Assembly: GCA_033795365.1 (NCBI GenBank)
Contig: JARYGU010000005.1
Location: 1 to 64,000 of the forward strand
From: JARYGU01 sp033795365
GTDB lineage: Bacteria > Pseudomonadota > Alphaproteobacteria > Rhizobiales > Rhizobiaceae
Reading direction: 5' to 3'
DNA length: 64,000 bases
Below the pieces are notes generated by a model that saw only the letters and a list, made by a program, of their open reading frames with translations, searched no databases and was not told where the DNA came from. Shown one piece after another: positions 20,048 to 29,137 of this stretch. Position 1 is the stretch's first letter, and every line of letters starts with the position of its first letter. The position numbers were made by a program, and so were the translations under genes.

Positions 20048-21481
20048 TCAGCCCGTCATGTTCATGAGCGCCGTCATCATCTCATCGATCGCGGCCACCA
20101 ATTTCGCAGATGCCTTGTAGGACTGCTCCAGGTCCAGAAGCAGCGCCAGTTCCTCGTCTACGCTGACAGCCGAGGCGCTGTAGAGAGCGTTCTGCGTTCT
20201 CGACAGAAGGGCTGCCTTGTCGTCTCTCGCCGTCGTGGCGGCGCTACGCTGCTGTTCGAGCCAGCCGACGGAAGCCGTGCTGAACTCGAGCAGGGTGGTG
20301 GATTCGTCTATTCCCGCGGCCGGGTCGAACGTCATGTTCGCGTCGAACCCTTTGAGATATCCGTCGAGCAGGACGGAAAAGCTCGCCTCGTTTCCGGTGT
20401 TCTGGTTGGCGTTGATGCCGTCGCGCAGCTTCATCGGGTCGCCGCCCTGCGAGGACAGTACCGCCGGATTGACCCGGATGGCCGCGGCAAGGCCGGTCGT
20501 CAGGCCGCCCGGAACGTTGGTCGCCTGCGTCCCGCCGTCCATCCAGGTGAAGAGACCCGGCTGGCCGCTTTCCTGGAACAGCGTGATCAGTCCGCGGGCC
20601 GTCTCATCGAGCTGGGCCTGGTATCTCGGCGCGATATCGTCGCGCAACTGCAGCAATGCGGGCAGGGAACCGCTTGCGGACGTATTTCCGCCGGTGCCGG
20701 CCGGGACCTCGACGCCGTCGATGAATACGGCCTTGCCGACGGTTCCCGCCGTGTAGCTGCGGGTCGGCTCGAAAGTGACGGTGCGCGGCAGCGTCTCGAA
20801 AAGCACGGTGCCGTTGGTGGTGTAGAGCGCTATGTCGTTGTTGGCGCGCACGACGGTGCTGACACCGATGATCGAGGAAATCTGTCCGAGCAGCTTGTCG
20901 CGCTGATCGAGCGCGTCGTTTGCGTCGCCACCCGTGGCGGTCGCAAGCTTGACCTGGTCGTTATAGGTCTTGAACTCGGAAAGCAGGCGATTGAGCTCGC
21001 TGACCGAGGCCGCGATGTCGGCATCGGCTTCCGAACGCAGCTTCTGGAGGGAACCCGAGATCGTGTTCAGCGAATTGGCGACGTCGGTCGCGCTGGTGAT
21101 GACGCTCTGCGCAAGCGAAAGATCGCTTGGCGTGTCGGCGAAAGTCTGGAGGTCGTTCCACAATTCCGAAAGGTAAGTGGAAGGCGACAGTTCATAGGCG
21201 CTGCCGCCGAGCATCGTCTTCATCCGCTCCAGCCCGGTCAGAAGCGTGTCCTGGCCGACCGATTTCGAGATGCTGACGAGATTCTGCTTCAGCAACGCGT
21301 CGTTCTGGACGCGTTGCGTCGTGGCGATGGTCGCGCCGTAGGAGGTGCTGACCAGAACCGCTTCACGTCTGGAATAGTTGGGATTGCTGGCATTGGTCAT
21401 GTTCTTCGACACGACCGCCGTCTGCAAGGCAGTGTTTGCGAAGTTCGCCTGTGCGATCTTCATTGCGTCTGAAAGCGACAT
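20048..21481 (-). CDS. flgK: hook-filament junction protein FlgK
   Basis: A 477-residue hook-associated protein 1. It starts MSLSDAMKIAQANFANTALQ and shows the rod/hook-type SKNMTNASNPNYSRRE motif; the C-terminus has the conserved SVDEELALLLDLEQSYKASA with the helix that packs in the junction. The ATG at 21481 was chosen; an in-frame TTG at 21502 lies nearer a GGAAGG but would add seven unconserved residues. It lies 41 bp after flgE. Confidence 0.95.
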   Translation of the reverse strand: MSLSDAMKIAQANFANTALQTAVVSKNMTNASNPNYSRREAVLVSTSYGATIATTQRVQNDALLKQNLVSISKSVGQDTLLTGLERMKTMLGGSAYELSPSTYLSELWNDLQTFADTPSDLSLAQSVITSATDVANSLNTISGSLQKLRSEADADIAASVSELNRLLSEFKTYNDQVKLATATGGDANDALDQRDKLLGQISSIIGVSTVVRANNDIALYTTNGTVLFETLPRTVTFEPTRSYTAGTVGKAVFIDGVEVPAGTGGNTSASGSLPALLQLRDDIAPRYQAQLDETARGLITLFQESGQPGLFTWMDGGTQATNVPGGLTTGLAAAIRVNPAVLSSQGGDPMKLRDGINANQNTGNEASFSVLLDGYLKGFDANMTFDPAAGIDESTTLLEFSTASVGWLEQQRSAATTARDDKAALLSRTQNALYSASAVSVDEELALLLDLEQSYKASAKLVAAIDEMMTALMNMTG

Positions 21482-21522
21482 CGGACCGACCCAACCTTCC
21501 AATCAAATATTTTCAGTTCACA

Positions 21523-22743
21523 TCAACGCTTCAAATTGACCAGCACGTCCATCAATTCGGACCCGGTCTGGAAGACCTTCGAGTTTGCGGTGTAGTTGCG
21601 CTGCGCCTCGATCATGCCGGTCAGCTCCGTCGCGATGTCGACGTTGGAATCCTCCAGCACGTTCGAGACGATGCCGCCGAGACCGCTGTTGCCGGGATAG
21701 CCCATGACGATGACGCCGGAATCGTTGCTCTGCGAATAGACGTTGCCCGGCAGGGGCGAGAGCATGTCGGGGCTCTGGACGTTGGCCAGCGCGATGCGGA
21801 ATTTCGGGATGAGGTCGCCGTTGGCATATTTCAGCGAGACGATGCCGTCGGAGCTGACCTGATAGTCGATGACCTCGCTCGGGCCGGAGCCGTTGATGGA
21901 GCCGTCGGCACCCAGCGCTGTGACGCCGACCTGCGTGGAGCCGGAAAGATCGATCGTCAGCGGTGCGAGAACGGCGCCGCCGAAGGCTTCCTGCTCTGTG
22001 ACGAGCTGGGCGGGGTTCGGAGCGATCAGCTGGCCGCTGGTGTTGAACTCCATCTCTACCGGAGCTGCGAGCATGTTTACCGGCGTGGTGGAACCGGGCG
22101 GCGTGTAGGTCACCGTCACTTCCCACAGATTGTCGCCGGTCTTGGTGTAATGGAAGTCGAGCTTGCGGGAGGCGCCCTGGCTGTCGTAGGCGACGAGCGA
22201 GGTGGAGAGCGTTTCGCCGTCGGCCGTGGTGTTCGGCAGGTCGACCTGGAGATAGCCGCTGCTCGAAGGCGTCACCACCTGGCCGCCGCCCGACATATTG
22301 ATCGGCGACAGGCCATCGAAGCCGTTGATGACGATCGTCGGATCCTGGCTGGAGGAATAGGGATAGCCCATCAGCGTATAGCCGGCAGCGTTGCGCAGCG
22401 TTCCGTCCGACATCTTCTGGAAGGCGCCGGCGCGCGTCAGATATTCGACGCCGTCCGAGCCCTGCACGATGAAGAAGCCGCCGCCGTCGATGGCAAGATC
22501 GGTGGAGGAGGTCGTCGGGGTGAAGGTACCCTGCTGCGAGATCGAATAGCGGACATTGGTGTTGACGCCACCCGAATTGTAGGCACCTCCGGTGCCCGGC
22601 AGGATGAAGGAGGAGAATTGGGTGTCGGCGCGCTTGTAGCCGGTCGTATTGGCATTGGCGATATTGTCGGCCACGGTGCCCAGACGGTTCGCCTGGGCGT
22701 TCATTCCGGAAACACCGGTTCTCATCGTTCCGTAAAGGCTCAT
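21523..22743 (-). CDS. flgE: flagellar hook protein FlgE
   Basis: A 406-residue hook protein. It begins MSLYGTMRTGVSGMNAQANR and carries the rod-family motif VADNIANANTTGYKR; the C-terminus has the matching DIATELTGMIEAQRNYTANS. GAGGGA lies 6 bp before the ATG at 22743. The 113-bp gap to rem is large enough for its own promoter; in S. meliloti flgE is a late-hook gene and rem can be read into it. Confidence 0.95.
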   Translation of the reverse strand: MSLYGTMRTGVSGMNAQANRLGTVADNIANANTTGYKRADTQFSSFILPGTGGAYNSGGVNTNVRYSISQQGTFTPTTSSTDLAIDGGGFFIVQGSDGVEYLTRAGAFQKMSDGTLRNAAGYTLMGYPYSSSQDPTIVINGFDGLSPINMSGGGQVVTPSSSGYLQVDLPNTTADGETLSTSLVAYDSQGASRKLDFHYTKTGDNLWEVTVTYTPPGSTTPVNMLAAPVEMEFNTSGQLIAPNPAQLVTEQEAFGGAVLAPLTIDLSGSTQVGVTALGADGSINGSGPSEVIDYQVSSDGIVSLKYANGDLIPKFRIALANVQSPDMLSPLPGNVYSQSNDSGVIVMGYPGNSGLGGIVSNVLEDSNVDIATELTGMIEAQRNYTANSKVFQTGSELMDVLVNLKR

Positions 22744-22856
22744 ATCAATCCCTCTTTTCGGTCTTCTCAAGGAGAGTAGGAGATGGGCCTTGTGTGAAGC
22801 TGTCTGCCGTCCGGGTCGCGGCCCAAAAAGCTCCACCGAAAGCCCGGCGCCCGGCG

Positions 22857-23528
22857 TCAGCTCCAGTCGATGCAGTAGCCGAGGAAGCGCTTGGAATCGA
22901 CCGGATCGAAACCGAGCTTCTTGCGCAGTTTCTTGCGCAGCTTGCTGATGTGGCTTTCCACGACGTTCTCCTCGACATCCTCGTCGAAGATGCCGTAGAT
23001 CGCGTTGAAGATCTGCGACTTGGAAACGCGACGGCCGCGATTGGCGACGAGATATTCGAGGATGCGGCGCTCGCGGCGCGGCAGGGGGAAGACTTCGCCG
23101 CTGATCTCAGGATCGCGCCCGTCGGAAAAAACCCGGATCGCGCCGATGTCGGTGTAGTTGACGAGTGCCTTCAGCCGCCGCCGGATGGCCGCCGCACGGG
23201 CCAGGATCTCGCGTGGATGAACGGGCTTGCGCACGACATCGTCGACGCCGCTGTCGAAGAATGCGAGCGTCGTTTCCAGCGAGGGGGTGTCGCTGACAGC
23301 GATCACCGGCGCCTGGGACCGGTCGCGGATCGCCCGCGGCAGTTCCATCGTCTGCTGCCCCTGTCCGATGAGGAATGCCTCTACCGCCTCAATGTCGGTA
23401 TCGGCCGCCGTGTTGACCCATTCGCCGAACTCTCTCGGGTCGAAGCCCGTCGAGGGCACGCCCTCGCGATTGAACAGGGAAGTGTAGCCTTCTTTAACGA
23501 GCTCGCGCTCATCAACCACTACGATCAT
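22857..23528 (-). CDS. rem: OmpR-type orphan regulator Rem
   Basis: A 223-residue two-domain regulator. The C-terminal winged helix is typical of the OmpR class (PLPRRERRILEYLVANRGRR, then VESHISKLRKKLRKKLG). The receiver-like N-terminal domain keeps only part of the acidic pocket (VVDERE) and a lysine (VRKP); the strand that should carry the phosphorylated Asp reads IEAVEAFLIGQG and has none. This fits Rem of S. meliloti, which activates late flagellar and chemotaxis genes under VisNR control. It has a 279-bp upstream region with a strong candidate regulatory element. Confidence 0.93.
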   Translation of the reverse strand: MIVVVDERELVKEGYTSLFNREGVPSTGFDPREFGEWVNTAADTDIEAVEAFLIGQGQQTMELPRAIRDRSQAPVIAVSDTPSLETTLAFFDSGVDDVVRKPVHPREILARAAAIRRRLKALVNYTDIGAIRVFSDGRDPEISGEVFPLPRRERRILEYLVANRGRRVSKSQIFNAIYGIFDEDVEENVVESHISKLRKKLRKKLGFDPVDSKRFLGYCIDWS

Positions 23529-23704
23529 TCGTCCGCCTCCGAATCAGTGTGGTGTTTCGATGGCACAGTGGTACGAATCGCGCGAATCAGCGGCAACTAG
23601 AGAAAATCACTGGATGAATTTAATAGTTGATTAACCTTTAGGTGCCGATTTGATCTATATATAGTGTGTCGATCTGGATATCGCACTATTTTGCCGTGGA
23701 AAAG

Positions 23705-23721
23705 TTAACCATTTATTAACA
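23705..23721. promoter_or_regulatory. GTTAAC-N5-ATTAAC element upstream of rem
   Basis: GTTAACCATTTATTAAC lies 177 bp upstream of the rem start, in the AT-rich 23529-23807 gap. It matches 15 of 17 bases of the element at 52037-52053 upstream of visN and luxI. Half-sites repeat every 11 bp, one helix turn, as OmpR-family proteins require. A GCGCGAATCA segment also found upstream of visN lies at 23580-23589. Binding by Rem itself or by VisNR is inference. Confidence 0.5.
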
Positions 23722-23807
23722 AATTCCTTGCCTGCCCGATTCAACACATATTGACGCCACATTGCGCCACAAACTTCGCAGAAAGAGGAATTCCTCTTAA
23801 GGTTGAA

Positions 23808-24386
23808 TCATTTGCAGAAATTTCGGGCGGCCGTCGTCCAGTTTCCGTAACCCGTCGCCACCAGATTCGCGATCACCCGGCAGACATATTTCTTCTGCGC
23901 CGGATCGTTGTTCGGGCCTGCATGATAACGCGCGACGGCCATCGTCCAGGTCTCGTGGCGCGCATGGAGACGCGCAAGGAATGCGGCCGCATATTCGACA
24001 TTGCGCCTCGGATTGAGCATCTCGTCGGGCGAGGAGAACTGGTCACCGTGGAAATGGTGATTGATCTGCATGCACCCGAGGTCGATGAGCTTGGCGCCGC
24101 CGGAGCGCGCCGTCTGGAACGTCCGAAGGGCCTCTTGCTTGTCCTTGGCGAAATAGGCCTTGCCTTCGATATTGAGCGCATAGGGCTGCAGCGAGCCTTT
24201 GCGCCCGGTCTCCGTCAGACCCACGGAATAGAGGATGCCGGCGGGCACGTTATATTTCGCGGCCGCGGCGAGGATTTCACGCTCGCAAGCGCCCGCCGAG
24301 GCATGCGCTTCAGAGGTATACGCCGCCGGAACGCTGAGAGCGAGCGCCACCAACACCCGAGTTGCCGTCAGCCGAACCCTGCTCAT
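23808..24386 (-). CDS. lytic transglycosylase, flagellar type
   Basis: A 192-residue secreted protein with an SLT-type lytic transglycosylase domain: catalytic Glu in SVGLTETGRKGSLQPYALNI, then LIDLGCMQINHHFHGDQF, and AVARYHAGPNN. The N-terminus MSRVRLTATRVLVALALSVP and the following residues form a signal peptide (likely cut after AHA). It probably opens the peptidoglycan for the rod, supplying the activity missing from the FlgJ-like protein. The ATG at 24386 has AGGAAAGAAC upstream and lies inside the end of fliK, so the two genes overlap by 77 bp in different frames. Confidence 0.9.
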   Translation of the reverse strand: MSRVRLTATRVLVALALSVPAAYTSEAHASAGACEREILAAAAKYNVPAGILYSVGLTETGRKGSLQPYALNIEGKAYFAKDKQEALRTFQTARSGGAKLIDLGCMQINHHFHGDQFSSPDEMLNPRRNVEYAAAFLARLHARHETWTMAVARYHAGPNNDPAQKKYVCRVIANLVATGYGNWTTAARNFCK

Positions 24387-25707
24387 TTGTTCTTTCCTCG
24401 CCTGTTCCACCCCACCCGGCGGCCGCCTGCTGTCCTTCGCCATTCTGCCTTCCGCCATCACCGCCGCGTGCCTGCTGCTGCTGACCGGCAAGCTGCGACT
24501 GCTGATCGCTTCCCTGCTGTTGCTGATGGCCGGCGGATGCGCTGCGATCCGTCGGCAGAAGCTGCACGCTCACCTGATCGACCGCGAAGCCGTGGCCGCG
24601 CAGTGCCTTGACGATCGACTCCTGGTCGTCCTTCAGCTGGCGATAGGCTTCACCGGTCTCCACCTGCAGCGACACCACCAGCTCGTCGCCGTGAAGGCGA
24701 AGCGTCGCATTCACCAGACCGAGATCGATCGGCTGCATCTGGATCTTCAGGGTATTGACGACCTTGCCGGTCGGGGCGTCCAAGGCCTGTTTCGAAGCGA
24801 GCGCGCGCGCCCATTCCGGATCCTCGACGATTGCGGATGTCACCGCCGACGCGTTGCCCGGCTGGGCGAGCCCGATGTAACGGCGCGACTCGACGACGGT
24901 CACTGCGCCGTCCGCCCTCACCGCCGATGGGGCTACCTCCCGGAAATTGGCCCTCTCGCCGTTTCCGGAAAGGCTCAGCTCCATTTCGCGGCCCTTGCCG
25001 TCGGAGCGTACCAGGCGAAAAAGCTGATCGGTTTCGGAGGCGTCGGCACCCGACGCATCCGGTACCTGCAGCGAAGCCTCGCCCGCCGCGCGCTCGGTCC
25101 GCGCCTTCGTGTCGATAGTCCGGTTCTGAATACCCTTTCGGTCGTCGAGGACGGTCTTGTCCGCGATGACGCCCCGGCTCTGCACCTGCTCGGACGTCAC
25201 CAGAGGGACATCGACGCCGCCGGAAGCAGCTGCCAGCATCGTCAGCAACTGGTCGACGTCCGCAGCGGGCGCCTCAGTGGGATCCGCCGCGGCATTTCCT
25301 TCGGTCTGCTTCTCGTCCGGATCGGATCCGGACCTGGTCTTCTCGCCTTTCCCGGCGACGGCCTTCAGGAAATACTCGCCGGTCGCACCGGTTCCGGGCT
25401 TGCCTTCACCGTCGCGGACGGTCGCTTTCGCATCGTCCACCAGGTCGCCGGAAAGCTGCAGCCTGCCCGTGCCGGCATGCCCGTTGTCTGCGGCAGCCAG
25501 CGTGCCGGTAAGCGATTGCCCGTTGCCCAGATGCATGTCGCCTTCGCCTCCCTTACTCGCCTTTCCCGCGACGCTGGCAAAGGCTTTGGCAAATCCCTTG
25601 CGGCCGGAAAGATCGTTTTCTTCAGGCGACTGGTGCCCGGTCTTGCCTGCCGCGGCCGGCTGCTTGCCCGTAACCAACGCCAGAACACTGTTGTCGATGC
25701 TGGTCAA
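24310..25707 (-). CDS. fliK: hook-length control protein FliK (formerly MotD)
   Basis: A 465-residue protein with a long, low-complexity N-terminal and central part and a C-terminal FliK domain (about residues 340-420: LKIQMQPIDLGLVNATLRLH, then LVVSLQVETGEAYRQLKDDQ, VKALRGHGFAVDQVSVQL). The tail is rich in Gln and Gly. FliK measures hook length and switches export from hook to filament. The gene was first called motD in S. meliloti. The start is TTG at 25707, overlapping the motC stop (TTGA), with GGAGAAGG upstream; the next ATG would remove 56 residues. Confidence 0.9.
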   Translation of the reverse strand: MTSIDNSVLALVTGKQPAAAGKTGHQSPEENDLSGRKGFAKAFASVAGKASKGGEGDMHLGNGQSLTGTLAAADNGHAGTGRLQLSGDLVDDAKATVRDGEGKPGTGATGEYFLKAVAGKGEKTRSGSDPDEKQTEGNAAADPTEAPAADVDQLLTMLAAASGGVDVPLVTSEQVQSRGVIADKTVLDDRKGIQNRTIDTKARTERAAGEASLQVPDASGADASETDQLFRLVRSDGKGREMELSLSGNGERANFREVAPSAVRADGAVTVVESRRYIGLAQPGNASAVTSAIVEDPEWARALASKQALDAPTGKVVNTLKIQMQPIDLGLVNATLRLHGDELVVSLQVETGEAYRQLKDDQESIVKALRGHGFAVDQVSVQLLPTDRSASAGHQQQQGSDQQSQLAGQQQQARGGDGGRQNGEGQQAAAGWGGTGEERTNEQGSADGNSGVGGARSQRSGGVYL

Positions 25708-27008
25708 CTGCCTTCTCCTTTCAGGAGGGAATCGATCTCGTCCAGCTTCGACCTACCCGTCGCGACGAAGCTGTCGAATGCCGGATCGACGCCGGTTCCT
25801 CCGCTCTCCTCACCCATCTTGCCTTCTTCCGCCGCTGCCGCCTGCACGGGAGGCGCGGCGCGAGGATTCATTCGCTGATCCTCCAGATCTTCTTCCGTCA
25901 GCGTGACGATGCCGGGCGCCTCAGCCGGGACAGCGGCAATATCTGCAGGCGCCGCCACCGGCTCACGCATGACCTCCTCCGCCACCGTCCGGGCAGCCGC
26001 CTTCAACGCCCTGTCCTTGGCGGAAAGTTTTTCGTCCGGGATCGACATGATACGATCCATCGCTTCGCCGACATCCGCGGAAGGCACGGCTGCCAGACCG
26101 GAATAGAGGTCGGCCAGCGCCTTCGGCACGGTCTCGCCCTCACCGGCAAGCGCCTGGGCCTTTTCAGCCGAGAGCGCCGCCAGACGGTTCTTGCCGGAGA
26201 TCGCCGCAAGCCGCGCCATGCGCAGATAGACCTCGCGCTGCCGGGGAACGTCCATGAAGGACAGTATCTCGAGGATGTCTTCCTCCTTCATCCGGTCGAA
26301 ATGGTCGACGGCGAGCTTGACGAAGAGATCCGCGAACTGGCTGGCATAGGGCGAGCGCAGGAACCTGCGGGCATAGCGGCTGGAATAGCCGACGCCTCTT
26401 TCGACCCAGCCGTTCTCCACCGCGACATAGATCGAGCGTCGAAGCGCCGCTTCCTCGATTATGGTGCCTGGCGCATCGAGACGCGCCCAGTCGAAATAGC
26501 TCAATGCAAGGGCGGGGTCCCTGCGGATCACCGAATTCGCCGATACGAGGGCGAGATACGGCCCGATCCTGGAATGCCTGTATTCGGGGAATATCTCGGC
26601 GAGCGACCTCGTGGTCGTCGCTCCGCGGCCGCCAAGATAGCTGCGGATCGCGTCCGTGACGCGGCCGTCGAAATTTCCGGCGATGTCCTTTTGCACGAGC
26701 ATGTCGAGAGTTTCCGGATTGCCGCCGCTCATCGCATAGACGAGTGCGGCATCGACATTGCGCGGATCCTCGAAGACCGACGCATTCGCCGAGCGCAAGC
26801 GGCTGTCGATCGTGCTCAGCAGAAAACGCTGCATTTCCATCGCGGAATGATCGCCGAGGACGACCGTGTCCTGAACGAATTGCAGCGAACGGATCATCTT
26901 GTAAGGCGCAAGCTCATCGGGACCCTGGGCGCGCACGGACGCGGCGAGGCCGAACCCCGCCGCGACGGCCACAGCTACCGATAGGAAACGCCGTCCGGTT
27001 CGCCTCAT
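25704..27008 (-). CDS. motC: periplasmic motility protein MotC
   Basis: A 434-residue protein with a signal peptide (MRRTGRRFLSVAVAVAAGFG, cut near VRAQ). In S. meliloti MotC is periplasmic, binds the periplasmic part of MotB and is thought to adjust proton flow through the stator, giving variable motor speed. The body is helical with many short repeats, and the C-terminal 90 residues are acidic and proline/alanine-rich. It starts just before the motB stop and overlaps fliK by 4 bp. It is specific to rhizobia and relatives. Confidence 0.9.
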   Translation of the reverse strand: MRRTGRRFLSVAVAVAAGFGLAASVRAQGPDELAPYKMIRSLQFVQDTVVLGDHSAMEMQRFLLSTIDSRLRSANASVFEDPRNVDAALVYAMSGGNPETLDMLVQKDIAGNFDGRVTDAIRSYLGGRGATTTRSLAEIFPEYRHSRIGPYLALVSANSVIRRDPALALSYFDWARLDAPGTIIEEAALRRSIYVAVENGWVERGVGYSSRYARRFLRSPYASQFADLFVKLAVDHFDRMKEEDILEILSFMDVPRQREVYLRMARLAAISGKNRLAALSAEKAQALAGEGETVPKALADLYSGLAAVPSADVGEAMDRIMSIPDEKLSAKDRALKAAARTVAEEVMREPVAAPADIAAVPAEAPGIVTLTEEDLEDQRMNPRAAPPVQAAAAEEGKMGEESGGTGVDPAFDSFVATGRSKLDEIDSLLKGEGS

Positions 27009-27009
27009 C

Positions 27010-28200
27010 CTAGCTCTCTCCGCCCTGGACAAGGATCTCGATGCGCCGGTTGCTGTCGGCAAACGGATCTTCCGGCACCTTGAGGCGGCGATCCGCAAAG
27101 CCGCTGACCTGGCTTACCCGCGTCTCGTCGAGCCCCCCATGCACGAGCATGTAATAGGCACTCTGGGCGCGTGCCATCGACAGGCGCCAGTTGTCGTAGT
27201 CCCCGCTCTTGAACGGCCGCGCGTCCGTATGTCCCCGGATCGCCACCGCACCCTTTCGCTCGGCGAGAATCCTGCCGATCCGCTCCATGGCAACCACCAT
27301 CTCGCGCCTCGGCAGCGCCGAGCCGACATTGAACATCGGCGCGTCCACCTGATCTGTCAGGCTCACGAGCAGGCCGCCCTCGGCGGGCGTCACGGTAAGA
27401 CCTTCGGCAAGCTTGCCGAGGTTTCCGATCTCCCGGGTGATCTGTTCCTTGAGTTCCTCGGCGTCTTCCGCCTCTTTCGCGGAGGCGGGCTCCTTTGCCT
27501 CAGCGTCAGCCTGGCCGGTTTCGGCAGCGTCTGCATCGGCTTTTGCCGTTTCGGTCGCCTGCACGGCGCTTGCGGCTTGCGCATCCGATGCGGCCGTCTG
27601 CGATGCGGCGGAGGTCGCTTCGGATATCTCCACCTGCTGCGTCCAGAAATCGGGATCGAAGGGGTCGCGATAGGCTTCGCCGCCGCTTGCGCCGGTCGCC
27701 GGACCGGAATTGTCGGCGCCGCCATCACCCTTCGCGCTCACATTGGCCTGCTGGCCGACTTCCTGGGCGATTTCGGAGAGGACGGAATAGGGGTTTTCAA
27801 AGAAATCGGCGTCGGAATACTGCGTTTCCTCGCCTGCCGACGTTCTTTGCTGCTGGCCTTTTTCGGCATCGTTGCCCTCGGCCTGCTTCTCGCCCTTCTC
27901 CTTGGATCTATCCTGCGTCTTTTCGCCCTCCGCCTCCTCGCCCGGTTTTTCCACGGATCTGTTGGCGGGCCGGTCGTCGGTCAGCTTGATCGGATTGAAA
28001 TAGGAGGCGATCGACGCCTTCGTCTCCTCATTGGCGGCGTTGACGAGCCACATGACGAGAAAGAAGGCCATCATCGCCGTCATGAAATCCGCATAGGCGA
28101 TCTTCCACGCCGACGAATGGTGATCGCCGTCGTGATTGCCGTGACGTCTGACGATGATGATCTCGCTCTTGCCGTGATGGTGGTTTTCGCCGTCGCTCAT
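27010..28200 (-). CDS. motB: stator protein MotB
   Basis: A 396-residue stator subunit. The single membrane helix with the proton-carrying Asp is AYADFMTAMMAFFLVMWLVN near residue 35; a long, low-complexity linker rich in Ala, Glu, Gln and Ser follows (residues about 80-240); the C-terminal OmpA-like peptidoglycan-binding domain includes AIRGHTDARPF. It pairs with MotA, whose gene is at 45029. It is longer than the 308-residue E. coli protein because of the linker. Its start overlaps the FliH-like gene by 4 bp. Confidence 0.95.
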   Translation of the reverse strand: MSDGENHHHGKSEIIIVRRHGNHDGDHHSSAWKIAYADFMTAMMAFFLVMWLVNAANEETKASIASYFNPIKLTDDRPANRSVEKPGEEAEGEKTQDRSKEKGEKQAEGNDAEKGQQQRTSAGEETQYSDADFFENPYSVLSEIAQEVGQQANVSAKGDGGADNSGPATGASGGEAYRDPFDPDFWTQQVEISEATSAASQTAASDAQAASAVQATETAKADADAAETGQADAEAKEPASAKEAEDAEELKEQITREIGNLGKLAEGLTVTPAEGGLLVSLTDQVDAPMFNVGSALPRREMVVAMERIGRILAERKGAVAIRGHTDARPFKSGDYDNWRLSMARAQSAYYMLVHGGLDETRVSQVSGFADRRLKVPEDPFADSNRRIEILVQGGES

Positions 28201-28853
28201 GCCAGCACCTTCCGTACCGTGTCAGCCCAGGCAGCCATCCGCGTGACCAGTACGTCGTCCGCGAACTCCACCGTGAGATCGATGTCCTCCACCTCCTCGT
28301 GCCTGAAGACGGGCGCCTCTGCCGGAAAATGCGCTTTCAACGCCTCGAACATGCGGGCCGGCCCCTTGACCGTAACGGACATTCCCTCACCGGCGTGAAG
28401 CCCGTTGCGGATCATCTTCGCCATATCGGCGATCGCCTTGGCGGCAAGGACCTCGTCCATGACCGGAGCGAGAACATGAGCCGACTGGGCGGCGACGAGA
28501 TCGGCGACGGCGGCGCTCATCTCCGCGAATTTCTTCGCAAGCGCATCGGCATAATCCTCTTCGAAGCGGATGCGCAGCGCCTCGAGTTCGCTCAGATGGG
28601 CTTCCTTCAGCGCCGCAAGCTCGCGCCCGTGGCTGGCCGACAAGTCGGCTTCCGCCGCGGCGCGTCCTTCCGCGAAGGCTTCGGCGCGCTCGGCCTCCAC
28701 ATCGACGACCGGTCCGGCCTCTGGCATTTCGAAGGTTTCCGGCTGGACGAAACGATCCTCAAGGCGGCTGAACGGGGAAGGCTGCAGGAATGGCGGCTTG
28801 CGGCGTTCCTGCGCGCCGAAGTCCTTGAGATATCTCGCCAACTGCACACTCAT
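28197..28853 (-). CDS. FliH-like candidate, first gene of the mot operon
   Basis: A 218-residue soluble protein. The middle is a long charged helix with alternating A/E/L (residues about 50-125: VEAERAEAFAEGRAAAEADL and on), and the C-terminal part has mixed strands ending FADDVLVTRMAAWADTVRKV. This layout, an acidic N-terminal coiled coil followed by a compact domain, resembles FliH/YscL, the negative regulator and stator of the FliI ATPase, which is otherwise not seen in this cluster. No membrane span or signal. It is the first gene before motB (ATGA overlap). The assignment is inference. Confidence 0.55.
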   Translation of the reverse strand: MSVQLARYLKDFGAQERRKPPFLQPSPFSRLEDRFVQPETFEMPEAGPVVDVEAERAEAFAEGRAAAEADLSASHGRELAALKEAHLSELEALRIRFEEDYADALAKKFAEMSAAVADLVAAQSAHVLAPVMDEVLAAKAIADMAKMIRNGLHAGEGMSVTVKGPARMFEALKAHFPAEAPVFRHEEVEDIDLTVEFADDVLVTRMAAWADTVRKVLA

Positions 28854-29087
28854 GACAAACCCCTTCGCCCTACGCCGCCGCATAGGGAAATACCGAAACC
28901 CTGCCTGCATCCGGTTCTCCAATTATCGGGGTCAGGGCATCAGCCGCTGCGAATGTCGCAGAGCTCGTTGCCGAAGCTTCATCCCGGGAATCGGATGCGC
29001 AATCCTTCTGACTGCGGTTTCGAAGCTATGCGGTCAAACTTGCGCGAGGATGAAGGTTTCCGGCCGCCTCGCCGGCCCTTGCAAGCA

Positions 29088-29119
29088 CCCTGCCGGAGCG
29101 GACCAGCCGACCGGCAGGG
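29088..29119 (-). terminator. hairpin after flaC
   Basis: A 9-bp stem (CCCTGCCGG/CCGGCAGGG) with a 14-base loop lies 19 bp past the flaC stop. There is no clear T-tract on the minus strand, so it may stabilise the mRNA as well as, or instead of, ending it. Confidence 0.5.
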
Positions 29120-29137
29120 AAAATGCGGGAACCGCCG

